Assembly (NCBI RefSeq): GCF_947498635.1
Contig: NZ_CANMKV010000022.1
Coordinates: 1-64,000 of the forward strand
Origin: an uncultured Microbulbifer sp.
GTDB lineage: Bacteria; Pseudomonadota; Gammaproteobacteria; Pseudomonadales; Cellvibrionaceae
DNA length: 64,000 nt
Direction of reading: 5' to 3'
Positions 1 through 7,561 of this stretch are shown piece by piece. Every line of letters starts with the position of its first letter. Position 1 is the first letter of the stretch. The position numbers and the translations under genes are program-made. The notes below the pieces were generated by a model. That model saw nothing but the letters and a program-made list of their open reading frames with translations, made no database searches and was not told the DNA's origin.

Positions 1-77
1 ACTTGATCGTGTCATAGGGCACCTCTGCTGCGTAGTTTATCGCTTAAGAGAGTGTCCGTCTTTTGTGGGTAGGATCA
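1..77 (-). mobile_element. Terminal 77 bp of an IS3-like insertion sequence, with the first codons of its orfA
   Basis: Bases 5-77 are the exact reverse complement of 32220-32292, where the same element end occurs again. Read on the minus strand, the element begins TGATCC at base 77, has a Shine-Dalgarno-like AGAGGTG, and an ATG at bases 15-13 that starts a reading frame (MTRSS) running off the window. A related copy at 32293 leads into IS3-type orfA/orfB remnants, which gives the family. The TG terminal dinucleotide fits IS3-family ends. The rest of the element and its target duplication lie outside the window. Confidence 0.75.
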
Positions 78-983
78 ACCCTCAACAGGGGTGTCTATGG
101 GTTTGCTTTCTTGGGAGTGATAATTATTTTCTGGTTTGAAGTATATCCTGGCAGCAGTATCAAAATCTGTACAGTGATGGGTTTTGCGGGCATTAAAACA
201 GTCAATATCAGAAAATCTTCCAAGTTGGATCAATACTTTACTAATTAACCGTCTGTGGGTTAAAGGATCTTCGTTAGAAAATCCTATCTTTGCACCATTG
301 TTTATCTCGACCCCATCTTTTACTTGAAAAAATAGCTGGTCTGATAATGCTGAGTAGGTACCATAAATTTCTATTACTTTTTCTTGAGTAAAAGGTACCT
401 CAGGATAGGCAATTTTCATTTCGACACTTTCGAATTCTTCATCTAAATGGAGCAGGTAAGGTTGGGCGGTATATTCATTAAGGCCCGCAGGATCAATATT
501 AAAATCGGATTTTTTATTTCTTGGAAAGCAATTCTGATAGAGTGCGCCCGTATCAGAAAATGTAATCTTGAGCTCTGTTTCAAGTTGTGAAAGTAAATCG
601 AAGAATTCTTTTCTGTGGGTAAAATAATTCGAGAAAGAGTTTTGGAGTTCCGCTCTTTTTAGACTCTCGGCAGACTGAGCTGATCTATGGTTTGTCGCTA
701 TGAATGCTGTAAATGGCAGCGCAAGAGAAAAAAGAGCGATAGGGAATTTATAGATGTCGAAGAGCCGATTTAAACCAACATAAGTTGGTTCCATGGGAAG
801 GTCAAGCCGAGCGGCTATCCAGGAAGCGGAGATTATTGCAAGTAATAGAGGGATGAAGAAAGCTGTCTTAAACAAGCCTATCTGCCAAAGAGTGCGCTCC
901 TCAATGGGTTTCTTCGGCGACCACCAGTTTGCAAGCCTTGCCCATGCTGCCTTTAAGCCTAATTCAGCCATACGTCTTTCCAT
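75..983 (-). CDS. Two-transmembrane protein of unknown function, 3' end cut by an insertion sequence
   Basis: A 302-residue protein. Two hydrophobic segments lie at about residues 33-60 and 78-97, followed by a soluble domain of about 200 residues opening with a charged helical stretch containing FSNYFTHRKEFFDLL. Its stop codon (TGA, bases 77-75) is the first three bases of the IS3-like end, so the natural C-terminus has been replaced or lost. I do not recognise the family with confidence. The plan of two membrane helices plus a cytosolic helical domain resembles membrane effectors of phage-defence systems, but no reverse transcriptase or other partner is visible. The gene lies on the 3' side of tRNA-Leu, a common island integration point. 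It may no longer be functional. Confidence 0.6.
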   Translation of the reverse strand: MERRMAELGLKAAWARLANWWSPKKPIEERTLWQIGLFKTAFFIPLLLAIISASWIAARLDLPMEPTYVGLNRLFDIYKFPIALFSLALPFTAFIATNHRSAQSAESLKRAELQNSFSNYFTHRKEFFDLLSQLETELKITFSDTGALYQNCFPRNKKSDFNIDPAGLNEYTAQPYLLHLDEEFESVEMKIAYPEVPFTQEKVIEIYGTYSALSDQLFFQVKDGVEINNGAKIGFSNEDPLTHRRLISKVLIQLGRFSDIDCFNARKTHHCTDFDTAARIYFKPENNYHSQESKPIDTPVEG

Positions 984-1186
984 TTTTTGACATCGGTGAA
1001 TTATTAAACTGGGTAGTATTGATGTCTAGTGGTTAGACTACTTGGCGAATGTGATTACGGAGCTGGGTGAGTTTTAAATAAAGTGACACGTGAGGGTAGG
1101 GAGCAATTATTAATGAATCAAGTTTAAAATGCGTGCACCAAATATGCACCAAAAGGTATCTAACTTATTGATTCTGAAGGGGTGTG

Positions 1187-1273
1187 TGGTGCCCGGGGCC
1201 GGACTTGAACCGGCACGGCCGTTAAGCCGGGAGATTTTAAGTCTCCTGTGTCTACCAATTCCACCACCCGGGC
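1187..1273 (-). tRNA. tRNA-Leu (anticodon TAA)
   Basis: The 87-nt cloverleaf has acceptor stem GCCCGGG paired with CCCGGGC, an encoded CCA (1189-1187), the long variable arm of a class II tRNA, and anticodon loop CTTAAAA giving anticodon TAA. It is co-transcribed with tRNA-Cys upstream from the promoter at 1551-1578. Confidence 0.97.
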
Positions 1274-1367
1274 AGGTCCCCTTGCGAGGTGGGGCTTTAG
1301 CAATTTTGCTTTGCCCTACATCCTCACTCCCATTGCAGCTCACAGGATTCTGCAATGGAAAGGAAAA

Positions 1368-1441
1368 TGGAGGCTAGGGTCGGAATCGAACCGGCGTACA
1401 CGGAGTTGCAGTCCGCTGCATGACCACTCTGCCACCTAGCC
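1368..1441 (-). tRNA. tRNA-Cys (anticodon GCA)
   Basis: The 74-nt cloverleaf starts GGCTAGGTGGCAGAG and ends with an encoded CCA; the anticodon loop ACTGCAACT gives GCA. It precedes tRNA-Leu by 94 bp on the same strand. Confidence 0.97.
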
Positions 1442-1550
1442 AACACACCGCTTTTTAGCGGTTGAAAACGCAGTAAATTCTATCGGATAAACCTGAAAAA
1501 TCCTAGCGTTTTCTGATACTTACGTGCCCTTGGCTGCGTAAGAGGGCGCT

Positions 1551-1578
1551 ATTCTATGGTCTCACGGAGATTAGTCAA
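1551..1578 (-). promoter_or_regulatory. Sigma70 promoter of the tRNA-Cys/tRNA-Leu unit
   Basis: On the minus strand, TTGACT (1578-1573) and TAGAAT (1556-1551) are separated by 16 bp and followed by a GC-rich discriminator (AGCGCCC), as expected for a stringently controlled stable-RNA promoter. It lies about 110 bp upstream of tRNA-Cys. Confidence 0.7.
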
Positions 1579-1754
1579 GCGTTGATTTCAACAATTTGCA
1601 AAAGTTGAGGAAAAAAGTCTGGAAAGTTCACGCATAACCGTATGGCAGCAGGCGTAATAACTTTTAGTACTGCAGTCGATGAACCTATTTCCATTTGTTC
1701 TTAATTTATTTTGGGGGCTGCTGGCAATCCATTGAGGGTGTTCGATACTGTCTT

Positions 1755-1916
1755 TATCTGGCTAACACGTCTCCCCCAAAACGTGTTTAGTAACGCTGGT
1801 AGGGCGCACCAGGATGGTACTTGCCCGATGTGTAGCAAGGATGAAATCCTCCAAGTTTCACTCCTAATGGTCTTGGCCCTGACGCTCTCCCCCCCCGTCG
1901 TCAGGGCTTTTTTTTT
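1755..1916 (+). ncRNA. Candidate small RNA with C-rich loops ending in an intrinsic terminator
   Basis: There is no convincing reading frame here, but there are successive stem-loops. AACACGT/ACGTGTT (1764-1770 with 1781-1787) encloses a CTCCCCCAAA loop. ACCA/TGGT (1808-1818) exposes a GGA loop. AGGAT/ATCCT lies at 1838-1850. A 9-bp terminator stem at 1876-1907 has a loop containing eight C and a 9-T tail. The terminator needs a plus-strand transcript and the nearest gene is convergent, so an RNA gene is likely. C-rich loops can pair with Shine-Dalgarno sequences. The 5' end is unknown; it could begin anywhere from about 1640. Confidence 0.4.
1876..1916 (+). terminator. Rho-independent terminator
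   Basis: A 9-bp perfect stem GCCCTGACG/CGTCAGGGC (1876-1884 with 1899-1907) is followed by nine T. The T-run shows it works on the plus strand. It does not serve the minus-strand protease gene ending at 1934. Confidence 0.85.
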
Positions 1917-1933
1917 ACCTGTAATTTTGCGGT

Positions 1934-3148
1934 TTACTGTGCTTTCTCGGTCAGGTTTTCCTGAGCCAGGGTCTTCACCGGCCTGCCTGCGGCCTGCTCG
2001 GAAAGCTTCCGGAATCGTTCCAAGGTGATCTCACCGCGAGTGCTTGCGAGTTCCCGAGCCACATCGTCGATCCCGGCTTTCCCGTTGCTGGCTTTGCGAA
2101 TTTCTTTGTCCAGCTCAGATATAACACCGGCTGCGCGTGCGGTGATCGGTCCAGAAGAGCGCCTGACCAAAAGAGTGGGAGCCTCTTCGCCCCAGTGCAC
2201 CAGCTTATCCATCGCTTCCTGATAGCGGTCTTCGCTAATACCACCAGTTCTTCTCAAAATTTCGAGTGAATAAAACTCGGCCAGCCCCTCAACAATCCAA
2301 TCGCTTTGCTCATCACCATGTATACCTGTACCGACATGAACAAGCTCATGGATCATGCTGCTGGTGCGGTTGCCGCTAATTAGAGGGCGATCGGCATGCA
2401 TAAACAACGAGCGTGTACCAGAGAGTCCGCCACGCCACATGGGGTCATCGCCGCTAACGATGAGTAAGTGATCGGGGAAAAGTGGGAAGATTTTTTTTAG
2501 TTCTGGAAGATTCCAGTTGAGAAAGGCGAGCACGTCCTGGCGGCGTGTATCCTGTCCCTTTGGAGCGGAAACTCGTGTATCCGTGCCGGCAATATAATCC
2601 TGACGACTACCGATCTTGCCCACAATCATCCACCCTTTGGGCCTCACAAAGCGTCTTTTGGGGTCGGATAGCTGATAGAGGTTGTCCTCGATTTCAGGGT
2701 AGGGCAGGGCTGAAGACCAGCCTTTAGGCATCACCAATTTCAAGCGTGCGTCGGAGCGCCCTCGGCTGGTTGCAGAGATTGGCGCTATCAGCTTATCGCT
2801 GCGAAGGATTGCCCAGTCGTCGGTGATCCTGGAATCATAGCCACCATTCTTTCTCTGATTATTAATAACGAAGCTATAGCTTAATTCGGCCCTTTCACCC
2901 TCGGGGCGCCAGATCGCCGAAGCTCCCTTTTCCTCAAGAGGGGACTTACTTTCCAGATCCCTGTATCGTCCAGAGCTCAGATTCAATTTGAGCTTACTGG
3001 GTATATCCTCGCCACTCAGCGTTATTTCAACGTGGGCGAGCTTTGAATCGGGGTCAACTTCGACTGTGTAGAGCAGCTCATACGCCCAGGTAGAGGTTGA
3101 TAGAGTAGTGGCGAGCAGAAGCGGGGCGAAAAATCTTAAAAGCATCAT
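1934..3148 (-). CDS. Secreted HExxH zinc metalloprotease (M61-like gluzincin)
   Basis: A 404-residue protein with a Sec signal peptide (residues 1-22, ending STWA). After an N-terminal beta-rich half, an HELVH zinc motif lies at residues 267-271, and a second conserved block EGLAEFY has Glu287 as the likely third zinc ligand. This is the gluzincin arrangement, closest in my recognition to M61 aminopeptidases although shorter than typical glycyl aminopeptidases and without a visible PDZ domain. It is predicted periplasmic or secreted. Two adjacent ATG codons could start it. It is monocistronic, with no operon partner. Confidence 0.7.
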   Translation of the reverse strand: MMLLRFFAPLLLATTLSTSTWAYELLYTVEVDPDSKLAHVEITLSGEDIPSKLKLNLSSGRYRDLESKSPLEEKGASAIWRPEGERAELSYSFVINNQRKNGGYDSRITDDWAILRSDKLIAPISATSRGRSDARLKLVMPKGWSSALPYPEIEDNLYQLSDPKRRFVRPKGWMIVGKIGSRQDYIAGTDTRVSAPKGQDTRRQDVLAFLNWNLPELKKIFPLFPDHLLIVSGDDPMWRGGLSGTRSLFMHADRPLISGNRTSSMIHELVHVGTGIHGDEQSDWIVEGLAEFYSLEILRRTGGISEDRYQEAMDKLVHWGEEAPTLLVRRSSGPITARAAGVISELDKEIRKASNGKAGIDDVARELASTRGEITLERFRKLSEQAAGRPVKTLAQENLTEKAQ

Positions 3149-3493
3149 ATGCCTGGCATTAAATCCAACAAGTTGCGGTTATGACAGCATCCAAGCCTAC
3201 AGGTGCCGTAAAGTCGCCTTCAAGCAAATTGGTCACAGAAGAAGGCGGGATTTACGAAATGCCGGTTCGGAAGTGTTTGGTAATCAGAAAATCAAAATAA
3301 AAGAATACACTTATAAAGCCGTTATCATATATGCAAAATATTTAACAAACATATCTCCCGTACTTGTTGTTCAGGTAGCAAGATATGTTCAAGCCCGGTA
3401 GCGCGATAATCTGTAGAGGCTGAAGGAGTGGTCAGATGGGTAGGCTCTTGTTTGGCAAAAGCCATACGAAGTAGCTAAGTGATTTGTAGGCAC
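3149..3493. other. Intergenic stretch, no gene seen
   Basis: 345 bp between two minus-strand genes. It is AT-rich around 3290-3350 and must hold the protease promoter, but I see no clear -35/-10 pair, RNA or repeat. A 97-codon plus-strand frame here overlaps the protease start and has no homology I recognise. Confidence 0.5.
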
Positions 3494-3943
3494 TTACGCC
3501 GAGCGCTTGCTTTTTTCCTGAACCAGCCAGTAGGAGACTCCTAGCGCAATGGTAACAAGCGCTATGCCCACCACATGCTCTGCGCCAACTAACTCAAGAT
3601 CTAGAACAATGACTTTCCGCGCGACCGCCATAAGAGCTGTTGCGAGAACCAACTGAACGGGAATGACGTTGGTACCCAGGTAGAGCCGAATATTGGTAAA
3701 AATCTCTATTGCGATCAGTACCACCAAAAAGGCACCGAAAGTCTCGAGGATATCTTCCATGTCCAGTAGAAATCGCGGTGGCGATCTCAGGTTCTCAAAA
3801 ACCACGTAGATCACGTCGGCGATAGTCCAAAAAATCACCAAAACCATCAGGATCGCAAGGAATTTAACCGCTATTTTGATCGCGCGATGTAACTGGTTGA
3901 TTAGGGGGTCTTCATGGTCCTCATGTATCTCTTCGTATTTCAT
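3494..3943 (-). CDS. PsiE-family membrane protein (phosphate-starvation-inducible E)
   Basis: A 149-residue protein with four predicted membrane helices (about residues 22-48, 66-84, 92-110 and 120-142) and the PsiE-family features: an N-terminal acidic/His tail, a conserved segment EDILETFGAFLVVLIAIEIF, and an ARKVIVLD motif. PsiE proteins are inner-membrane proteins of unknown biochemical role, induced by phosphate starvation in E. coli. The gene stands alone. No Pho box could be confirmed upstream. Confidence 0.8.
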   Translation of the reverse strand: MKYEEIHEDHEDPLINQLHRAIKIAVKFLAILMVLVIFWTIADVIYVVFENLRSPPRFLLDMEDILETFGAFLVVLIAIEIFTNIRLYLGTNVIPVQLVLATALMAVARKVIVLDLELVGAEHVVGIALVTIALGVSYWLVQEKSKRSA

Positions 3944-4252
3944 TTGCCTCGCTTTGCCCCTGGTGGCCTGAGGTTTCTTTAGCTTGAATATATGTCAAAA
4001 CTTGCCGACCAGCTATGCAGCCACCCTTGGTAGAAGAGGTGAGGCCCAATGTGGCATCAAACCGCACTGTGAAGCCCGTGAGCTAGCTAATGATGACCTT
4101 GGTGGGGGCGAGGGAACTCAAAATTGTTCTAGATAAGCGTGTTCGAAATTGCCAAGGAGACCGAACACGTTAGCGTGTGCTGCAAGTATAGTTGGCAGGA
4201 GTGGGGCAGTTCGTGGAGCTGCCAGGGGCTGGATTAGTAAAGTTATAGATAC
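3944..4252. other. Intergenic stretch, no gene seen
   Basis: 309 bp between psiE-like and the tRNA-Pro terminator. No reading frame, repeat or RNA structure stands out. Confidence 0.5.
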
Positions 4253-4279
4253 AAAAAAACCCGCTTGAGGCGGGTTTTT
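4253..4279 (-). terminator. Terminator of tRNA-Pro
   Basis: The stem ACCCGC/GCGGGT around TTGAG is flanked by A-run and T-run on the two sides, so it can work in both directions. It lies 9 bp downstream of the tRNA-Pro 3' end. Confidence 0.85.
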
Positions 4280-4287
4280 AGAATCTT

Positions 4288-4364
<77 letters not shown>

Positions 4365-4396
4365 ATTTATTCCGCTGGATCAGCGAAGAGGCCGGC

Positions 4397-4424
4397 ATTA
4401 TAGCAGCCATTTTTTCACTGTAAA
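4397..4424 (-). promoter_or_regulatory. Promoter of tRNA-Pro
   Basis: On the minus strand, TTTACA (4424-4419), a 16-bp spacer and a perfect TATAAT (4402-4397) are followed by a GC-rich discriminator. It lies just past the tesB stop codon at 4433, so tesB transcription runs into the tRNA. Confidence 0.75.
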
Positions 4425-4432
4425 CTATTGAT

Positions 4433-5281
4433 TTAGCTTTTAATTTGTCGAATTAGGCCCTCTTGGGCCGTAGAGGCAACCAGCACACCGTTGCGGGTAA
4501 AAATCTGGCCTCTCGTAAATCCACGGGCGCCTCCCGCAGAGGGGCTGTCAGTGACGTATAAGAGCCATTGATCCAATCGAAAATCTCGATGGAACCACAT
4601 GGCGTGGTCCACACTGGCGGGCATTAGGTGTGGATCGAATAGGGAAATATCGTGGGGCTGTAGGGAGGTCCCCAACAGGCCCATGTCTGAGGCGTAACAA
4701 AGTGCTGCGCGGTGCTCGATTGGGTCGTCAGACATCTCTCCCTCTGCACGAAGCCAGAACATACATTTGGCCTCACGAGTCTCGGCACCAAAGTAGCTTT
4801 GAGGATCGACGGGGCGAAAATCAATCATATAGCGGCGTTGGTCGTATTGAGGACTAACGAGCCCTGCCTCCAGTGCCAGTTGCTGGGTATTTTTCAGCCC
4901 TTCTGGCGCCGGTATATCCCCGCTGGGCATATCCGCTTGGTGATCAAAACCGGCCTCTTTAATCTGAAAGGAGGCTGACATATTAAAAATGGCGCGGCCT
5001 CGTTGTTTGGCAACCACGCGCCTAGTGGTAAAGCTTCCCCCATCACGAATCGGGTCTACCTCATAGATAACGGGCAGTTCGCTGGAGCCGGGGCGAAGAA
5101 AGTAGGCGTGTAGGGAGTGGGGTAAGCGTTCTTCGACGGTGCGAGTAGCAGCCATAAGAGCCTGCCCAAGCACCTGGCCTCCGAAAAGAACTTTACGATA
5201 ATTTTCGACGTGATGACGACTGCGAAAGAGATTGCGATCAAGCTCTTCGACGTCAAGAAGTTTGCTCAGCTTTTCCAACAT
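4433..5281 (-). CDS. tesB: Acyl-CoA thioesterase II
   Basis: A 282-residue double-hotdog thioesterase that hydrolyses medium- and long-chain acyl-CoA to free fatty acid and CoA in the cytoplasm. Family motifs are clear: FGGQVLGQAL near residue 34, HSLHAYFLRPG near 55, YASDMGLLG (the active-site Asp), DHAMWFHRDF, and STAQEGLIR at the C-terminus (the active-site Gln). The E. coli active-site Thr position (TIDHSMWFH) is Ser here (SVDHAMWFH). Length matches the family. It is divergent from a TetR regulator, which may control it along with its own gene. Confidence 0.93.
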   Translation of the reverse strand: MLEKLSKLLDVEELDRNLFRSRHHVENYRKVLFGGQVLGQALMAATRTVEERLPHSLHAYFLRPGSSELPVIYEVDPIRDGGSFTTRRVVAKQRGRAIFNMSASFQIKEAGFDHQADMPSGDIPAPEGLKNTQQLALEAGLVSPQYDQRRYMIDFRPVDPQSYFGAETREAKCMFWLRAEGEMSDDPIEHRAALCYASDMGLLGTSLQPHDISLFDPHLMPASVDHAMWFHRDFRLDQWLLYVTDSPSAGGARGFTRGQIFTRNGVLVASTAQEGLIRQIKS

Positions 5282-5667
5282 GGACGACTCTACCTGTTAC
5301 CTATTAGTGATAGTCGGGTTTGCCTGGACTGGCATTGGGGGCTTGTCCAGAGGGGCGATAATAGCAGCACATGACGTAAAGACCATTATTAGTCACTGAT
5401 TTCACTGCTAGCTTTACAAGTAGGCCCTGGGGCGATTGATTAACCGGGTTTGCACTTGGGTTGTGATTCGCATCTCACTCTGTTGGGAGCTTGGGGAGAG
5501 GGGAAATGGGTCTGAAAGTACAAAATTTAGGCAGAGTGATCTCCTTATGGGCGTAATTTCTAGGCTAATTTCTCGATTCACTTTTCCAAGCGACTCGAAT
5601 TGCCTATCATTCATGAATGAATAGTCAATTTCAGTCCCCAACATTACGGGCAGAGAAGGTCGGAAGT
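5282..5667. promoter_or_regulatory. Divergent control region of tesB and the TetR gene, with a 14-bp palindrome
   Basis: This 386-bp region separates tesB and the TetR-family gene. The perfect palindrome TCATTCATGAATGA (5607-5620) overlaps an upstream in-frame ATG (5617) of the TetR frame and is a good candidate for the autoregulatory operator. That makes the downstream ATG at 5668, with its AGAAGG Shine-Dalgarno, the likelier start. Confidence 0.5.
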
Positions 5668-6345
5668 ATGGATAAGGCAAAAGAGAAGGTTCAGAGGTTT
5701 CGCGCGCGAGAGCAGCGCATCCTGGATGCGGCTCTGGAGCTTCTGCTGGAGCACGGTGAAGAAAAGGTCACGGTCGAGCAGATTGCTGAGCGTGTAGATA
5801 TCGGCAAAGGCACCATCTACAAGCATTTTATTTCAAAAACAGAAATCTACATGCGCTTACTCATGGACTATGAAAAGTCCCTGGCGGAGCGCCTCAAGGT
5901 CGCTGTGGAGAATGCGGAAAAGGGTGATATTACGGCGCCTGCCCGAGCCTACTTTGAATCCCGCATGGCCGATCCGGGCAAGGATCGTCTTTTCCAGCGC
6001 CTGGAGGAGAAGATCATATCTCTCAATCTGGCCGCAGAGATGATTTCTGAGCTGCACGCTATCCGTAACTCCAACACTTCCGCCTTAAATCGTGTCTTTG
6101 AGCGCCGGATAGAGCAGGGCATGCTGAAGAAGGTACCAGCGTATTACTACTACTCAACCTACTGGGCCCTTGTGCAGGGTGCTGTGGAGCTCTATCACTC
6201 CAAATCCTTCTCTGATGTGATTGAGGATCGGGAGGGGTTAATGGAGTTCATTATGGATGTGGGTGTTCATATTGGTGATACCTCCTCGCGCAAGCCCCTG
6301 GAGGGTGACCAGTCTGGTGAAACTGCGGGGTCCTCTTTTGGCTGA
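5668..6345 (+). CDS. TetR-family transcriptional regulator
   Basis: 225 residues from the chosen start. An N-terminal TetR helix-turn-helix occupies about residues 12-58: VTVEQIAERVDIGKGTIYKHF is the recognition region and FISKTEIYMRLL the characteristic following helix. The C-terminal ligand domain is not diagnostic. Starting at 5617 would add 17 residues, but that ATG sits inside the palindrome at 5607-5620. The 3' end overlaps the start of the DUF1285 gene, so the two are translationally linked. The effector may be an acyl-CoA or fatty acid, given divergent tesB, but this is only inference. Confidence 0.85.
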   Translation: MDKAKEKVQRFRAREQRILDAALELLLEHGEEKVTVEQIAERVDIGKGTIYKHFISKTEIYMRLLMDYEKSLAERLKVAVENAEKGDITAPARAYFESRMADPGKDRLFQRLEEKIISLNLAAEMISELHAIRNSNTSALNRVFERRIEQGMLKKVPAYYYYSTYWALVQGAVELYHSKSFSDVIEDREGLMEFIMDVGVHIGDTSSRKPLEGDQSGETAGSSFG

Positions 6346-6904
6346 GCCATTGTTTCAGCAACTGCAAAAGCTGCAAAAGGAGTTCCACGGTCACCCGCCG
6401 GTAGACCGGTGGGACCCAGAGTTCTGTGGTGATATGGATATGGTTATCAAGCGTGATGGCCACTGGATCCATGAGGGCACAGAAATTCAGCGGCAGCCAC
6501 TGGTGAAGTTGTTTGCCAGCATTTTGAAGAGAGAGGCTGATGAATACTTTTTGGTGACTCCTGTTGAGAAGTTGCGGATTCAGGTGGAAGACGTGCCTTT
6601 TGTAGCTACTCAGGTCGCCCGTAGTTCCACCGATGAGAATGCGCAAAAGCTGCTATTTACCACGAATGTGGGGGATGTTGTTGAGCTGGATGATGAGAGT
6701 ATTTGGCAGCTATTGGAATTTGGCACGCCCTCTCAACTTATCCCTTATTTCGAGGTTCGCAAGGGGTTGATGGCCAGGGTTTCCCGCAATGTTTTTTATC
6801 AGCTCATAGAATGGGCGGAAGAGGAGCGTCAGGGCTCAAATGGCTCAGGACAACTGTGTATTCACAGCGCAGGCAAAAAATTTCTATTAGGCTCCTATAA
6901 TTGA
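6317..6904 (+). CDS. DUF1285-family protein
   Basis: About 195 residues. DUF1285 hallmarks are present: PPVDRWDPEFCGDMDM, DGHWIHEGTEIQRQPLVKLFA, YFLVTPVEKLRIQVEDVPF. Cytoplasmic, function not established. The GTG at 6317 is chosen because the conserved region begins just after it; an ATG at 6257 in the same frame would overlap the TetR gene by almost 90 bp. Co-transcription with the TetR gene is very likely. Confidence 0.75.
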   Translation: MKLRGPLLAEPLFQQLQKLQKEFHGHPPVDRWDPEFCGDMDMVIKRDGHWIHEGTEIQRQPLVKLFASILKREADEYFLVTPVEKLRIQVEDVPFVATQVARSSTDENAQKLLFTTNVGDVVELDDESIWQLLEFGTPSQLIPYFEVRKGLMARVSRNVFYQLIEWAEEERQGSNGSGQLCIHSAGKKFLLGSYN

Positions 6905-7524
6905 TCTCTCCTAAAAGCCTGGGTTGTACTTTGTAAACCCAGGCGCATCTACCGCTTATAGCGCCCCCCGTTTTGAAAAATACCTGATTAAAGCGGTTTT
7001 TTCTAATGCTTTGATCGGGTTGGTTTGTAGCTTTGTGTAACCGGCGCGATCTAATTTGTCTTGATGTTCCTTCGTTTTGATGGGGGCATATACACGTCGA
7101 ATTCAACAAATATTAAAAATATGAAAGTTTGGATCTTTCTTGTGTGCGTTTCTGAAAGGAAATAAAAGATTGGGGAGTTTGTGCTGCTCAGACGAAAAAT
7201 CAGACAGCGCGTTTGGGTGCCCAGCTGGAGGCTGTCCCAGTAACGGCAATGTAAGCAAGGGGGACTATTAATGTCGATCTTGAAAAGATTGCCAGTTTTT
7301 ATAATGAGAGATTAAAAAGTGCTGGGGTGCAAAGCTTTCCGGTGGATCTAATGCGCCTGAGTGTGGTGGTGTCAAATTTACTTGAGAGGAGGTTTGGCAG
7401 GCATTCGTTCCGAATGCGCACTACAATTTTTGGTTTGCGAGCGACTACATTCCGCTGCGATCTTCGCGGAGGGATTCCTTCTACTTTTGTTCTTTCATGG
7501 GGGGCTAAGTGGGTAGGGCACATA
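6905..7524. other. Long intergenic stretch, no gene seen
   Basis: 620 bp between the DUF1285 gene and the ETF-QO terminator. An inverted repeat CCTGGGTT/AACCCAGG at about 6919-6942 just after the DUF1285 stop may be a transcription end, but lacks a T-run. Short frames of 14-33 codons at 7066-7170 and 7271-7315 show nothing recognisable. Confidence 0.45.
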
Positions 7525-7549
7525 CAAAAATGGCGCCCGAAGGCGCCAG
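7525..7549 (-). terminator. Terminator of the ETF-QO gene
   Basis: On the minus strand, TGGCGCC-TTCG-GGCGCCA is a 7-bp GC-rich stem with a stable tetraloop, followed by TTTTTG. It lies 12 bp after the ETF-QO stop codon. Confidence 0.93.
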
Positions 7550-7561
7550 AAAGCAAACTGC

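Noticed and set aside
1711-2028. 105-codon plus-strand frame
   Set aside because: It runs through a strong terminator and into the antisense of the protease gene; the RNA interpretation fits better.
7037-7048. GTAACCGG half of the LacI-type operator
   Set aside because: Only one half-site, no palindrome, and far from the sugar locus; chance match.
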